From Prescottella defluvii (GTDB taxonomy: Bacteria; Actinomycetota; Actinomycetes; Mycobacteriales; Mycobacteriaceae), in NCBI GenBank assembly GCA_029690005.1, contig CP121458.1, forward strand, positions 2,976,001 to 3,040,000: a stretch of DNA of 64,000 bases. The letters run 5' to 3'. Positions 44,009-54,786 of this stretch are shown here, piece by piece. The position numbers were made by a program, and so were the translations under genes. Below the pieces are notes generated by a model. It was not told the origin of the DNA. It was given only the letters and a program-made list of their open reading frames with translations, and did not search any database. How positions within the stretch are numbered: position 1 is the first letter of the stretch; each line of letters opens with the position of its first letter.

Positions 44009-44401
44009 TTGTCGTGTGAACGCATCTGCGCGGCAATCGGTGTGAGGCTGCGCCTCACGTTTCTCGGTGGTGGGAGCCTCCTGCGGCGAGGTGGTCGTCG
44101 ACGCCGCCGCCCTGCCCAGGATGTCGCCTTCGGGCCGATGGGATGAAAACTCGGGTGAAATACCGAATGACCTCCCTGTTGTCGTGGAAGTCGCCCGCCA
44201 GCTTCACACTTCGTCGAAACATGCTGTCGTGCAGCATGATTAGGCGGGTGAAAGCAAGGGGAGGCGCGGTGTCGGGCGCGCGGCCGGCGGATCTGGATGT
44301 ATCTCCGATTGTGCTTCTATGTCCCGCGTCGGGTGATTGTCCAAGTCATCCATCGCTCGTTGCCGGATCCGGCCGGGCGTCCATCAGAAGGGCCTCAAAT
44401 A
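44009..44401. other. Non-coding stretch upstream of the repeat-rich surface protein gene
   Basis: About 390 bp without a convincing gene. It holds two short perfect hairpins: GTGAGGC-TGC-GCCTCAC (44042-44058) and CATGCTG-TCGTG-CAGCATG (44220-44238). The second is about 165 bp before the next ATG and could be an operator. Base composition is less GC-rich than the surroundings near 44150-44240, as expected for a promoter region. No clear -35/-10 pair was identified. Confidence 0.4.
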
Positions 44402-47400
44402 ATGGGGAGGTTAGGCGGCGCCCTGCGTAAGGGCGTCATCCGAACTGTGGTCATGGCCATGCTGGCCGGCGTGGCCACAGTGTCGACCGTAACGGTCGGC
44501 GCAGGAACCGCGGCAGCCGCGGGCAACCTGCGATGCGATGTTCTCTATTCGGTCGACAACAATGCCGGCAAGGCGAAGCAGATCGACCCCGCGACGGGGG
44601 CGGCGACGGATGCCTTCGACGTGCTTCCGAGCGGCGATACTCGCCATAACCAGCTCGGGATCGGTCCTGGCGGCGCGTACGCGATCTACACGTCCGGTGA
44701 CGGCAATATCTACAAGTACGACGCCGCGTCAGGCAAGACGACCAGCACTGCCAGGGACAAGGGCGTCACCGTCGACACGCACGGTGCGATCAATCCGGCG
44801 AACGGGTTGTTCTACTACGGCGGGAAGGACAACAACGCAGACAGCTTCACGTTCGGTGCGTACGATCCCGTCAACAACAAGTCGCTCGGCGTCGTTCTGA
44901 AGGTGAACTTCGACAAGAAGACGACAGTCCGGGCGGCAACGGCGACATCGCGTTCGATGCCAAGGGCAACCTGTTCATCGTCGCGGCCGGGACAAAGGCC
45001 GCATCTACTCGGTCGCGGCCCCGATGCCGACGTCTTCAGTGCAGACTCTGACGGGCAAGGCGATCACCGAGGAATCGAGCTCGTTCAAGAAGAGCAATTC
45101 GATTGCGTTCGGACCGAATGGTTACCTGTTCGTCGGTGGCGGCGGAAGCCTCCTCAAGGTCGATCCGGGTACGGGCAAGGAAGTCCCGAGCAACCTGAAG
45201 AACTCGTCCATGACCGACATGGGCTCCTGCAACGATCCGAACACGATCGAGCTGCACAAGAATCTGCCCAGTGGGCGCGTCGGAAACGATGATCAGTTTG
45301 GCCTCGAGATCTCCGGTGGCGGCCTGAGCGAGGGCAACACGGCGATCACGACGGGTACCAAGTCCGGGTCCAGAGCGAGGCGGCCGGTCCGGTGCTCGGT
45401 TTGGCCGGTACGAAGTACGCCATCAAGGAGACCGCCCAGAACGGCGCGAACCTCGACAACTACGTCACTACGTGGGAGTGCGTGGACGCGAAGGCTGGGA
45501 CAAAGCTTGGCGGTGGCTCGGGGGCGACTGGTGAGGTGACACTTCCGGCTGGTCAGAGCGGCAAGAGCATCAGCTGCACCTTCACGAACGCAGCCAAGAA
45601 GCCCGGCCTGGACTTGGTGAAGTCGGTAACGCCGGACGGTCCCTACAAGGTCGGGGACGTCGTCACCTACACCTTCAAGATGACGAACACCGGTGCCGTG
45701 CCACTGAAGGACGTCAAGCCGGCCGAGAAGTTGTTCAATGGTTCTGCGAGCATGTCCGCGTTCGAATGCCCGGATGCGGCTAAGTCGTTGGCACCGAGCG
45801 CATCCGTGAGCTGCACTGCGAAGTACACGATCCTGCAGGGTGACGTCGACCGCGGAACCATCGACAACACCGCGACCGCGTCGGGCACCGATCCGGGTGG
45901 CAGGACCGTGTTGTCGAAGGAATCGAGTGCCAAGCTCGTCGGTAGCCCGGCAGCGGCTGGCATCACGCTGGACAAGGTCGCGTCGCCGAAGGGCGCCGAG
46001 GACTACAAGCTCGGTCAGACCATCAAGTACAGCTTCAATATCAAGAACACCGGCAATGTGACGCTGACGAAGCTGCGCGTGAACGAGGGCACCTTCACCG
46101 GCAATGGCAAGCTGCAGGACGTTAGCTGCCCGGATACTGCCTTGGCCCCCGGGGCCTCGGTGGCGTGCACCGCGACGTACACGCTGACGCAGGCAGACAT
46201 TGATCAGGGGTCCGTCGAGAACACCGCGACCGCGACGGGTACGCCTCCTGGCAAGGACACGCCGCCTATCGAGTCCAATCCGGACACGGAGACGGTCAAG
46301 GGCAATCCGGCGAAGTCGCTGTCGATCGTGAAGGGCGCGTCCCCGTCGACTACCGAGTCCTACAAGCTCGGCCAGAAGATCGAGTACACGTTCACGATCA
46401 AGAACACCGGTGACGTGACGCTGACGAACGTGCACCCCAACGAGGAGAAGTTCTCGGGCACGGGCACGCTGTCGAACCCGGTCTGTGAGGACGGGGCGAA
46501 GTCGCTGGCTCCCGGCAAGTCGGTGACCTGCACGGCGACTTACACTCTGACGCAGGCTGACATCGATGCCGGCAAGCTCGAGAACATCGCGACTGCGACG
46601 GGTACGCCTCCGGGTAATGGCGAGCCGGTGACGTCGGGTCCGGACACCAAGACGCTCGCGGGTGAGCCGAAGCCGGCGATCAGCCTGGAGAAGACCGCCT
46701 CGCTGACCGAGGCTGACCAGTTCAAGGTGGGCGAGACCATCACGTACACCTTCACGATGACCAACACCGGCAACGTGACGCTGAAGGACGTGCACCCCAA
46801 CGAGGTCGAGTTCACGGCGGGTAAGGACAAGCTCTCGGCGTTCGACTGCCCGGATCGGGACAAGCCGTTGGCGCCCAACGCCTCCGCGAAGTGCACCGCG
46901 GCGTACACGCTGACGCAGGAGGACGTCGACAGGGGCAAGCTCGACAACACTGCCACCGCGACCGGTACCACGCTGTCGGGTGATCCGGTGAAGTCGAATG
47001 AGGATACGGTGAAGCTCTCGGGCAACAAGAAGCCGGACCTCGAGATCAAGAAGACCGCGTCGCCCAAGAGCGTCGAGACCTTCAAGGTCGGCCAGGAGAT
47101 CACCTACACGTTCGACATCAAGAACACGGGCAACCAGACTCTGACGAACGTCAAGGTCGTCGAGGGGCATTTCACGGGCTTCGGGAAGATCACCGACCTG
47201 TCCTGCCCGGACGGCGCGAAGTCGATGCTCCCGGGTGCGACGGTGCAGTGTTCGGCGAAGTACACGATCACGCAGGCCGACGTGAACGCCGGCACGCTCG
47301 ACAACAGTGCGACCGCCACGGGTACGCCTCCGGGCACCGAGAAGCCGATCGAGTCGAAGCCGTCCGAGGAAACCCTGACCGGTGATCCGAAGCCGGGCCT

Positions 47401-48421
47401 GACGCTTCAGAAGACCGCGGATCCGCGTGAGAACGTCAAGGTGGGCGACACTGTCACCTACACGTTCGAGATCAAGAACACCGGTGATCAGACCCTCACC
47501 AAGGTGCACGTGAACGACAAGCAGTTCTCCGGTTCCGGCAAGCTGTCCGACATCTCGTGCCCGAAGAACTCGCTGGATCCCAGCGAGTCGGTGACCTGCA
47601 CGGCCACCTACGTGTTCACGGACAAGGACATGAAGGCCGGCAAGGTCGACAACATGGCCACGGCGACGGGTAACCAGCCGTCGGGCAAGCCCGTCGACTC
47701 GAACCTGTCGGAGGCCACGGTCACCGCGGGTGAGCAGCCCGGTGGAACGGGCTCGCTCGGTTCGCTCGGTACCGGTTCGCTCGGTTCCCTGGGCGTCGGC
47801 TCGCTAGCGGCGGGCTCGCTTGCGGCGGGATCGCTTGCGGCCGGCTCGCTTGCGGCAGGTTCGCTGGACGCCGGCTCGCTGGACGCGGGATCGCTTGCGG
47901 CGGGCTCGCTGGACGCCGGTTCGGTGGACGCGGGATCGCTTGCGGCGGGCTCGCTGGGCGCGGGCTCGCTGGACGCCGGTTCGGTGGACGCGGGATCGCT
48001 TGCGGCGGGATCGCTCGGCGCCGGTTCGCTGGCGGCTGGCTCCCTTGCGGCTGGCTCGAAGGAGAACTCGGGCTCGGCCGGCTCGACTGGTTCGGGTACG
48101 CCCGGCGGCTCGAACACTCCTGGTGGAGGAACGGAGACCGGTAATCCCGGAACGCCCGGCAACCCCGGCAATCCCGGTAACCCCGGAACCCCCGCTGACT
48201 CCGACAACGGCGGCAACGGCGGCAACGCCGGAAAGTCGGGAGACACGGGAACGACCGGCAACTCCGACACCGGGACCGGTGCGAAGATCGACTCCGGTCT
48301 GGGCGCCGACAGTGACGGCGGAATGAACGCCGGACTGGTCGCTGGTGGTCTGGTGCTGCTGATCGCCGCAGGCGGTGTGCTGCTCTTCGCACTGCGTCGG
48401 CGGAATCAGGGGAACGAGTGA
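44402..48421 (+). CDS. Large repeat-rich surface protein (beta-propeller-like N-terminus, six DUF11-like domains)
   Basis: About 1340 residues. ATG 44402 gives a signal peptide (VVMAMLAGVATVSTVTVGAG, then TAAAAG). The N-terminal 270 residues (LYSVDNNAGKAKQIDPATG, YAIYTSGDGNIYKYDA, IAFGPNGYLFVGGGGSLLKV) look like a beta-propeller of the DUF6923 kind. Six DUF11-like domains of about 118 residues follow, then a pentad array (G-S-L/V-A/D/G-A), a Gly/Pro/Asn linker (GNPGTPGNPGNPGNP), a membrane helix (GLVAGGLVLLIAAGGVLLFA) and tail RRRNQGNE. There is no LPxTG motif before the helix, so it may be membrane-anchored or use an unknown signal. Frames change near 44930, 45000 and 45370. A terminator separates it from the sortase gene. 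Confidence 0.85.
45602..47729 (+). repeat. Six tandem DUF11-like domains within the surface protein
   Basis: Repeat units begin at about 45602, 45955, 46312, 46672, 47032 and 47392, each near 355 bp. Shared protein landmarks are L-x-K-x-A-S-P near the start, YTFxxxNTGxxTL in the first third, a Cys-Pro pair (SCPD), LAPGxSVxCTATYTLTQADI and NTATATGTPPG near the end. Two Cys per unit may form a disulfide. Units share recognisable blocks at DNA level (for example GCGACGGGTACGCCTCC), so recombination between them is plausible. Confidence 0.85.
47750..48058 (+). repeat. 15-bp tandem array encoding G-S-L/V-x-A pentads
   Basis: About 20 units of 15 bp, regular from about 47805, encode pentads such as GSLAA, GSLDA, GSVDA and GSLGA with strict five-residue periodicity. 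The first few units (GSLGSLGTGSLGS) are irregular. It links the DUF11-like domains to the Gly/Pro wall-spanning tail. It is similar in period to, but different in consensus from, the A(D/N)LxX pentapeptide-repeat family. Such short repeats can change in copy number by slippage. Confidence 0.85.
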
Positions 48422-48464
48422 AGTGTGACGTCGCAGAACAACTGTGACGATCACTGATGAGTGA

Positions 48465-48510
48465 CCGAGTGGCCCGAGGCGTAACCGCCTCGGGCCACTC
48501 GGCTGTTTTT
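48465..48510 (+). terminator. Strong intrinsic terminator between surface protein and sortase genes
   Basis: Perfect 17-bp stem (arm CCGAGTGGCCCGAGGCG) with a TAAC loop, followed by CTGTTTTT. It lies 43 bp after the surface-protein stop and 31 bp before the sortase start, so the sortase needs read-through or its own promoter. Confidence 0.9.
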
Positions 48511-48541
48511 GAGAACCCAGTGTGAGCGGAGGACTTCCATC

Positions 48542-49279
48542 GTGGGCAGGCATTCGGCAGGGCGATCGTCGGGGCGCAGTGGTTCGATCCTGACGATCGT
48601 GATCGCGTTGGTGCTGCTCACGTGTGGTGGTTTTCTGGTCTTTCGGGGGTTGCAGCCCACGCCGGCGGCGTCGGCGCCGGTGCCGAAGTCGACGTTCGAT
48701 CTGACGCCGGACGGTGTGGTGGATCCGGTGGCCGGTCCGGCGCCGTCGATCGGTGCCGGTGGCAAGGCGCGTAAGCCGGGGCCGGCGTCGGCGGATCCGG
48801 CGAAGCGGCCGCAGATTCCGTTCGGACCCTTGCCGGACGATCACCTGGTGATTCCGGCGATCGGGGTGGAGACGGCGCTGGATCCGCTGGGGTTGGCGTC
48901 GGATGGGAGTTTGCTGCTGCCGCGGGATGTGGCGCAGGTGACGTATTGGACGGGGTCGGCGCCGATCGATGCGGCCGATGGCGGGATTCTGGTGGCCGGG
49001 CATGTGGACAACGCGAATCAGGGTGAGGGCGCGTTGTATTGGATGCACACGCTGTATCCGGGTGATGCGGTCTATCTGACGCGGGGTGGTGTGGTCACCC
49101 GCTGGAAGATCACGCGGATGGAGCGGTTCGTGAAGCAGGCGTTGCCGGAGTGGGCGTTCCAGGGTGCGACTGGTCCTCGGGAACTGCATCTGGTGACGTG
49201 CGGTGGCGAGGTCGTCAAGGACGCGCAGGGGCGGGGGACCTATCTGGAGAACGTGGTCGTCACCGCCGTCCCGTTCTGA
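48542..49279 (+). CDS. Class F-type sortase
   Basis: Cysteine transpeptidase of 245 residues. An N-terminal membrane helix (ILTIVIALVLLTCGGFLVF) is followed by a Pro-rich linker and the sortase beta-barrel. The catalytic His is in ILVAGHVDN, the Cys in HLVTCGGEV and the Arg probably in AQGRGTYLENVVV. DDHLVIPAIGVETALDPLGL and LLLPRDVAQVTYW also fit the class F actinobacterial sortases. GTG 48542 follows GGAGGA by 8 bases. The frame is intact. The last 14 codons recur, diverged, at 56010-56054. Its natural substrate could be the LPVTG adhesin downstream. Confidence 0.9.
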   Translation: MGRHSAGRSSGRSGSILTIVIALVLLTCGGFLVFRGLQPTPAASAPVPKSTFDLTPDGVVDPVAGPAPSIGAGGKARKPGPASADPAKRPQIPFGPLPDDHLVIPAIGVETALDPLGLASDGSLLLPRDVAQVTYWTGSAPIDAADGGILVAGHVDNANQGEGALYWMHTLYPGDAVYLTRGGVVTRWKITRMERFVKQALPEWAFQGATGPRELHLVTCGGEVVKDAQGRGTYLENVVVTAVPF

Positions 49280-49563
49280 CCCGCACGGGTCCGCGCCGTC
49301 GTTGTGACTGCGGTCTCAGCGCACCAAACAAACGGATGATTTAGAGGATGAAGTTTCAACTACATCCTCCGGCTTCGGGTGTCTCGGTTCGGGTCTTCTC
49401 GGTCTGCCGAATCATTATGTGGCGCAATGGATTGTTCGAGTTCGTCGACTGTCGATTGACGTCTGAGTTGCCCGGTTGCGGCGGACGGTTGTGTCACCGT
49501 CTGTCGCGGCATGTCCTGTATATGGATGTTTGTCCAGTTTGTGCTGTTAAGGGAAGGAATCGA
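49280..49563. other. Non-coding stretch between sortase and the adhesin block
   Basis: 284 bp with lower GC content than the flanks and no supported gene. It contains a 26-bp near-perfect palindrome, listed separately, and a likely ribosome-binding site (AAGGGAAGGAA) at its end for the 42-codon ORF that follows. Probably the promoter region of the adhesin block. Confidence 0.45.
49344..49369. promoter_or_regulatory. 26-bp near-perfect palindrome (candidate operator)
   Basis: The left arm GAGGATGAAGTT and right arm AACTACATCCTC are reverse complements except at one position, with a TC centre. It lies 65 bp after the sortase stop and about 510 bp before the adhesin ATG. Without a U-tract it looks more like an operator for a dimeric regulator than a terminator. 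Confidence 0.5.
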
Positions 49564-49692
49564 ATGGCAAGCCTTGCGGCCGCGTCGCGCGCGGCACGAA
49601 GACTGCTCGCCAGTCTTTTCACGTCCTCGCCCCAGAGTGGGCTGTCGGGCGGCGCTGCCGACCACGACCTCGGTGGCGCCGCCCGGGGGTAG
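49564..49692 (+). CDS. Small ORF of 42 codons upstream of the adhesin gene
   Basis: ATG 49564 is preceded by AAGGGAAGGAATCG, a good ribosome-binding site. The peptide begins MASLAAASRAARRLLASLF and ends GLSGGAADHDLGGAARG. The first half could form a basic amphipathic helix; the second is Gly/Ala-rich. It may be a genuine small protein, a leader peptide for the adhesin gene, or the start of a longer protein broken by a sequencing error. No homology recognised. Confidence 0.4.
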   Translation: MASLAAASRAARRLLASLFTSSPQSGLSGGAADHDLGGAARG

Positions 49693-49856
49693 TTGCGGCT
49701 GTTCTCGGGTCCGCGAGGGGCCACCTCTGAACCACCGGTGCTCACATCGAGGCCACAAGAGTGCGACGGAGCGGTTCCGGCGATCCCGTGCGCCAGTCCA
49801 GCAGCCTCTGGCACGCAGGCCAAATCAAGTGTGTGTTGAACGAAAGGTGTACCTCC

Positions 49857-52800
49857 ATGCGTAACCGTCTATTCCTGCGACGTGCTGGAGAGGGGGTGGT
49901 GTCTCGGTGGGCGGCGCTGGGGATGATCTTTGCGGTCCTGGCGCTGGTCATATCTTCGTTCTCGATTCGCCCCGGTTGCCTTGGCGGACGAAAGCGGTAC
50001 CTCGGCCACCTCAACTACGACGCGAACAACGCAGAGCTCGCCCTCGTCAGCGGAGCAGAGCACCACTCCTGCCACGCCCACGACGAAGGCGCCGGCTGCG
50101 ACCACGTCGGAGTCGCCCGCGACCACGTCGGAGTCGCCCGCGACCACGACGAAGGCGCCGGCTGTATCCATGTCACAGTCGCCCGCGACCACGACGAGCG
50201 CGGCCCCTACGTCGGCGAAGCGAGGCGCGGCGGTCACGCCGCTCGGACTCAATCGCGGCATCGTGGTGGAGATCACCGACATCCAGGTCGAGCGTAAGAA
50301 GGACCAGCAGATCACGGTCGGGGATTCCGTCGAGGTTCACGGCACGTGGGACGCGAGGGAGGCCGACCCGAAGCCGGGCGACCAGTTCACGGTCAAATTC
50401 CCCGATGAGCTGAAGCTCGATGCCAACCCGTCGATCGCGCTGGAGGGCGGCGGGACGGTCTGGGGCACCTGCGAGCTGGTGGCCACCACCAATCTCATGA
50501 CGTGTGTGCTCTCCGACGCCGTGGCCGAGCGCCCCATGGATGTGTACGGAACCTTCAAGGTCTTCACGAAGGCGGTCCAATACACCACGTCCGAGACGGT
50601 CAACTTCGAGATCAACGATGTGCTCACGCCGGTCGACCTACCCGGTAAGGGCGGCATCAGCGACGGTCGCGTGATCGGCGAGGCCGCGAAGTCCGGCAAG
50701 CTCCAGGACAACAAGCAGTCTGTGCGTTGGACCATTGACATCCCCGGAGCCGATTTGGCCGCTCTGGACACGGCCGGCAACGGTTCGGTGACCCTGAGTG
50801 ACACGCTCTTCGAGCAACATGAAGCTGTGCGAGGGCGCCCTGCCCAACGCGAGGTTGCTGTCCGGACGTCCGGGTGATCTCAAGGACGTCCCCGGCGGGG
50901 TCGCCGTCACGCAGACTGGCGGCGCGGGTGCTCCCGTCTCGATCGCGATCAACAACGGTAAGGCCTTCAAGAGCGACATGCTCTACCGCGTCGAGTACAC
51001 CTCGTGCACGACCAGCGGCGAGGTGGATCTCCCCGGAGAGGACGGCGCGCAAGCCGTCTACAACAACTCCGTGACGATCGGCGGCAAGACGGTGGGCGCG
51101 CCCGGTGTCGGGCAGGACTGGCGTCCGAAGACCGGGCCGGAAAAGTCCGGCACGCTCCTTCAAGGTGACCGCTTTCGGAAGGCAGCCTGGACCATCATGG
51201 TCCCGGGCAGCTTCATCGACGCCAGCCCCAACCAGGTGGTCACCATTGCGGAGAGTCTCGGTGCCGGGCACGCCGTCTGCGACGCCGGCCTCGGGCTGAA
51301 GATCGAGCGCGCCAACCGTCTGCCCGCACTGGGCGGCACTGGACTCGGAAGCACCGACGTCACCAAGGATTTCGACGTCGTCAGCACCGCCGTGGCCGGC
51401 GGCACCTCCTTCAACCTGACAATCACGCCGAAGGATCCCGCGCAGATCGACCCGAAGCAGTACTACTACGTGAAGTACTCGACCTGCCTCACCGGGGACA
51501 AGGTGCCGGACTCCACGAATACCTTCACCAACTCGGCGACCGTCAACGGCACGCCGGTCAGCGGTTCGGCGAAGGGTCCCGGCTTCACCGGCAAGAAGAA
51601 CGGCAAGCTCAATCTCGAATCGACGGACGTCGCCGGCCAGGCACAGCCGGCCGGCACGACCCTCACCTGGAACGTGGAGGTTCCCGGACAGCATCTCGAG
51701 AGCCTCAACGAGCGTGCGGTCATCACGGACACCTTCTCCGGCACCATGACGGTGTGTGAGGTCAGCAACGATCTCAAGGCGAATCTCAACCTCAGGGTCA
51801 CCGCGAAGGACTTCCTCGGCAACACCAATGCCAACGCAAACCGGGACCTCACCGCAGGCACCACGGTCACGCGTACCGCCAACGGGATCGATTTCACCCT
51901 CCCGAAGGAGGGTGTCGACTACAGCCGTGAGGTGCGGTACTTCATCGAGTACACCCTCTGCACCTCGAGCGGCGGGCTGGACGAGCGCAACACTCAGTAC
52001 AGCAACACGCTCGCCTACGAGGGCGGCCCGAATCTCTCGTACGGTGTCAAGCAGGAATGGGGCGGTGGCGGCACCGGCACCGGTGTGGCGCGGGGCTCGT
52101 TCTCGCTGCTGAAGCAGATCGATTCCTCCTCCGAGAAGTTCCCGGAGGGAACCGAGTTCACCGTGAAGGTCGAGGAGTTCGCCCCGGGCAAGGATCCGGC
52201 GAAGGACGCCGCGGCGAGCACCTACGAGATCAAGGTAAAGGCCGACGGAACGCCGGTGAGCGGGCTCGACCCCCGCGGCACCGGCTGGCAGATCCGCCTC
52301 TCCGAGGTCAGCCTGCCCAAGGTCGACGGCGTCTACTTCGAGCAGGGGAAGTTCCGCCCGGCGGAGGGTGTGACGCTCAACGCGGACGGCACCCAGGCGC
52401 TGGTGACCATCGCGCCGAAGAGCAACGTCGAGGTCAAGCTGGTCAACAAGGCCGTCCTGGGCTCGGCGAAGATCACCAAGACCGTCATCGGTGACGGGAT
52501 GAGTGGGCTCACGGGCAACGAGAAGTTCGTCGTCAACGCGGAGATCGAGCGCGGCGACGGGAACGTCGGCGCCGAGACGCGAGTGATCACGCTGAAGAAC
52601 GGTCAGCACTACGACCTGGGCAAACTGCCCATCGGGGCGAAGGTCACCTTCACCGAGGTGAAGCCCGCCGACACCGACCTCGTGACGTGGTCGGATCCGG
52701 TCATCACGCCGAAGACCCTCACCATCGGCACCGACGCAGCGGCGAACACGGTCTCCGTCACCAACGAGGCCAAGATCACCATGGGCACCTTCGAGTTGAA

Positions 52801-54636
52801 GAAGAAGCTCACGGGTCCGGAGGCATTCGACAAGGCCGTGCCGAAGACGTTCGACGTGCTTGCCACCTGGACCGCCGACGGCAACCCGCGGTCCAAGACG
52901 CTGACGCTCCCGGCCGACGGCAGCGCGATTCCGTTCGGCGAGAGCCTGCCCGGCGGCACCAAGGTCACGCTGGCCGAGGTGGTTCCGGCAGACGGTAACG
53001 GTCTCGCCTGGGGCGTGCCCGCATACTCCGGGAACGTGACGATCGGTGACGACAGCTCGGCCGTGGTGACCATCGGCAAGGACCGGGCAAGGTTGAGGTG
53101 ACGAACTTCGTCGACACCAACGACGGAACCCTGCGTATCGCCAAGCAGGTCAGCGGCGAGGCCGCCGGCGCCGTCGGCGACGACGTGGAGTTCACGGTCC
53201 AGGCGCGCTGGCGCGACGGCACTAACTACGCCACCAAGGATCTGATCGTCAAGAAGGGTGTGGCCACGCCGCTCGGCGTCGACCTCCCCGTCGGCACCGA
53301 GGTGACCTTCACCGAAACCGGTCGTCCCGATGTCGCAGGAGTCGAGTGGGGCACGATCTCGTCGGGGCACCGACCCGCGCGGGGAATCGTGGCTCGTCAC
53401 GAATCCCGGCGGTACCGCGACGGGCATCGTCTCCGACGACCCGACCGAGGGCCGTTTGATCACCCTGACGAACGAGGCACTGTGGAAGAGCGGCTCGGTC
53501 GAGTTTACGAAGTTCATCTTCGACGGCGACAACCCGATCCCCGCCACCGAGGCTGACCTGCCCGACGGCGCGGCGTTCGAGGTCAGGATCGAGGGAATCG
53601 ATCCGGCGCTACCGGCAGGAACCGATTTCCCGGCAGTGGGTGAGACCATCACCCTCGACGCCGGAAACGGCTGGAGTTGGAAGTCCGGCGAGGTTCTGCC
53701 GCGGAACACCGTGATCACCTTCTCGGAGGTCGATCCCGCTGCCCTGCCCGGCATGGACTGGGCGCGGCCGTTCTACTACGTGGCTGCGGACGCTAACGAG
53801 CCCGGCGACCGGGACACCGTCCAGATCGTTGCGGGCGACGAGGCTGTGGTGGAGATTCGCAACCGCCCGATCCCGACGGCGGACGTGGACATCGACAAGA
53901 TCGTGACCGGCCCCAAGGGCAACCAGGTTGCCAAGGACGGATCCACGATCTTCCAGGTCACGGCCACGTGGACGGACGTCGACGACGAGGCGCGTTCCTG
54001 CATCCTCGACGTGAAGCCGGGCGCTTCGGCCACCCCGACGGCGGATTGTGACGCCTCGGTCATCGACGGCCGGGTCCAGTTCCCGCTCGACACGGAGATC
54101 ACCTTCGTCGAGACCGGCGCCCACACCGACGTGACCAACGTCAAGTGGGGCGAGGTGGTGTGGAGCGTCAAGGAGGGCAGCGCGGACGTCGTCAAGATCG
54201 ACGGCAAGCCGACCGGGTCTCCGTCACTCTCACCGGTGACGCGAACGATTCGGTCGTGCTGGGACTCGAGAACAAGACCAGCAGCAACGGTCTGATCATC
54301 ATCCCGCTCCCGATCCCGTTGCCGCCGTGGGGCGGATCGCTGATCCCGCCGGGATCGGGCTCCCAGTGGCCGACCCCGCCGGTCTCCGGACAGCCGGGCG
54401 AGCCGGGCCAGCCGGGTCAGCCGGGTGGACCTGTTTCGCCGGAGAAGCCGGGCGAGACCGGTCACAACGGTGCGCCGGGCAAGCCGGCGCCGGGCAAGCC
54501 TGCTCCGGACCAGTCGTCGTCCCTGCCGGTGACCGGTGCGAACGTCATCTGGCTCGCCGGTGCGGCGCTGGCCCTGATCGCCGGTGGCGCATGGCTGACC
54601 CTGCGTAGCCGCAGGCGGGTGTCCGGCGAGGGGTAA
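49857..54636 (+). CDS. LPVTG-anchored multidomain adhesin
   Basis: About 1593 residues. ATG 49857 follows GAAAGGT and gives a signal peptide (WAALGMIFAVLALVISSFS). A Thr/Ser/Pro linker (TTKAPAATTSESPATT) leads to adhesin domains of SdrG-like immunoglobulin fold (VGDSVEVHGTWDAREADPKP), a middle part with regular domain ends (NNSVTIGGKTVG, NSATVNGTPVSG), then several DUF5979-like units (SAKITKTVIGDG, GTFELKKKLTGPEAFDKAVP, GTLRIAKQVSGEAAG). A Pro/Gly spacer (PGEPGQPGQPGGP) precedes the sorting signal LPVTG (54523-54537), a hydrophobic helix and RSRRR. Frames change near 49975, 50810, 53085, 53370 and 54220. Likely a sortase-attached wall protein mediating adhesion; the ligand is unknown. Confidence 0.88.
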
Positions 54637-54658
54637 CTCCCTGGCCGGCACACGGAAA

Positions 54659-54697
54659 GCGGGGCGGGTGCGACCTCCTCGGTCGCATCCGCCCCGC
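54659..54697 (+). terminator. Hairpin after the adhesin gene
   Basis: GCGGGGCGGGTGCGACC pairs with GGTCGCATCCGCCCCGC (one G/T mismatch) around a TCCTC loop, 22 bp after the adhesin stop. No U-tract follows, so termination may be partial. Confidence 0.65.
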
Positions 54698-54786
54698 ACT
54701 GCTGCCACACCGACCGAATACCGCTCACCAGCGGATCAAACACCTCGCGGCCGATCGCTCGGCCGCCCTTGAAAGGAGAATCTCCC

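Noticed and set aside
44055-44237. 60-codon minus-strand ORF upstream of the surface protein gene
   Set aside because: It begins within a palindrome, has no ribosome-binding site and shows no family resemblance. It is better explained as chance in a promoter region.
45293-47509. Long minus-strand open frame (738 codons) opposite the DUF11 repeats
   Set aside because: It is the antisense shadow of a repetitive high-GC gene: Arg/Leu/Val-rich, no ribosome-binding site, no recognisable domain, while the plus strand encodes clear DUF11-like units.
47805-48058. Tandem 15-bp units as a possible CRISPR or intergenic repeat
   Set aside because: There are no spacers, the period is a multiple of three, and the units stay in one reading frame inside a gene.
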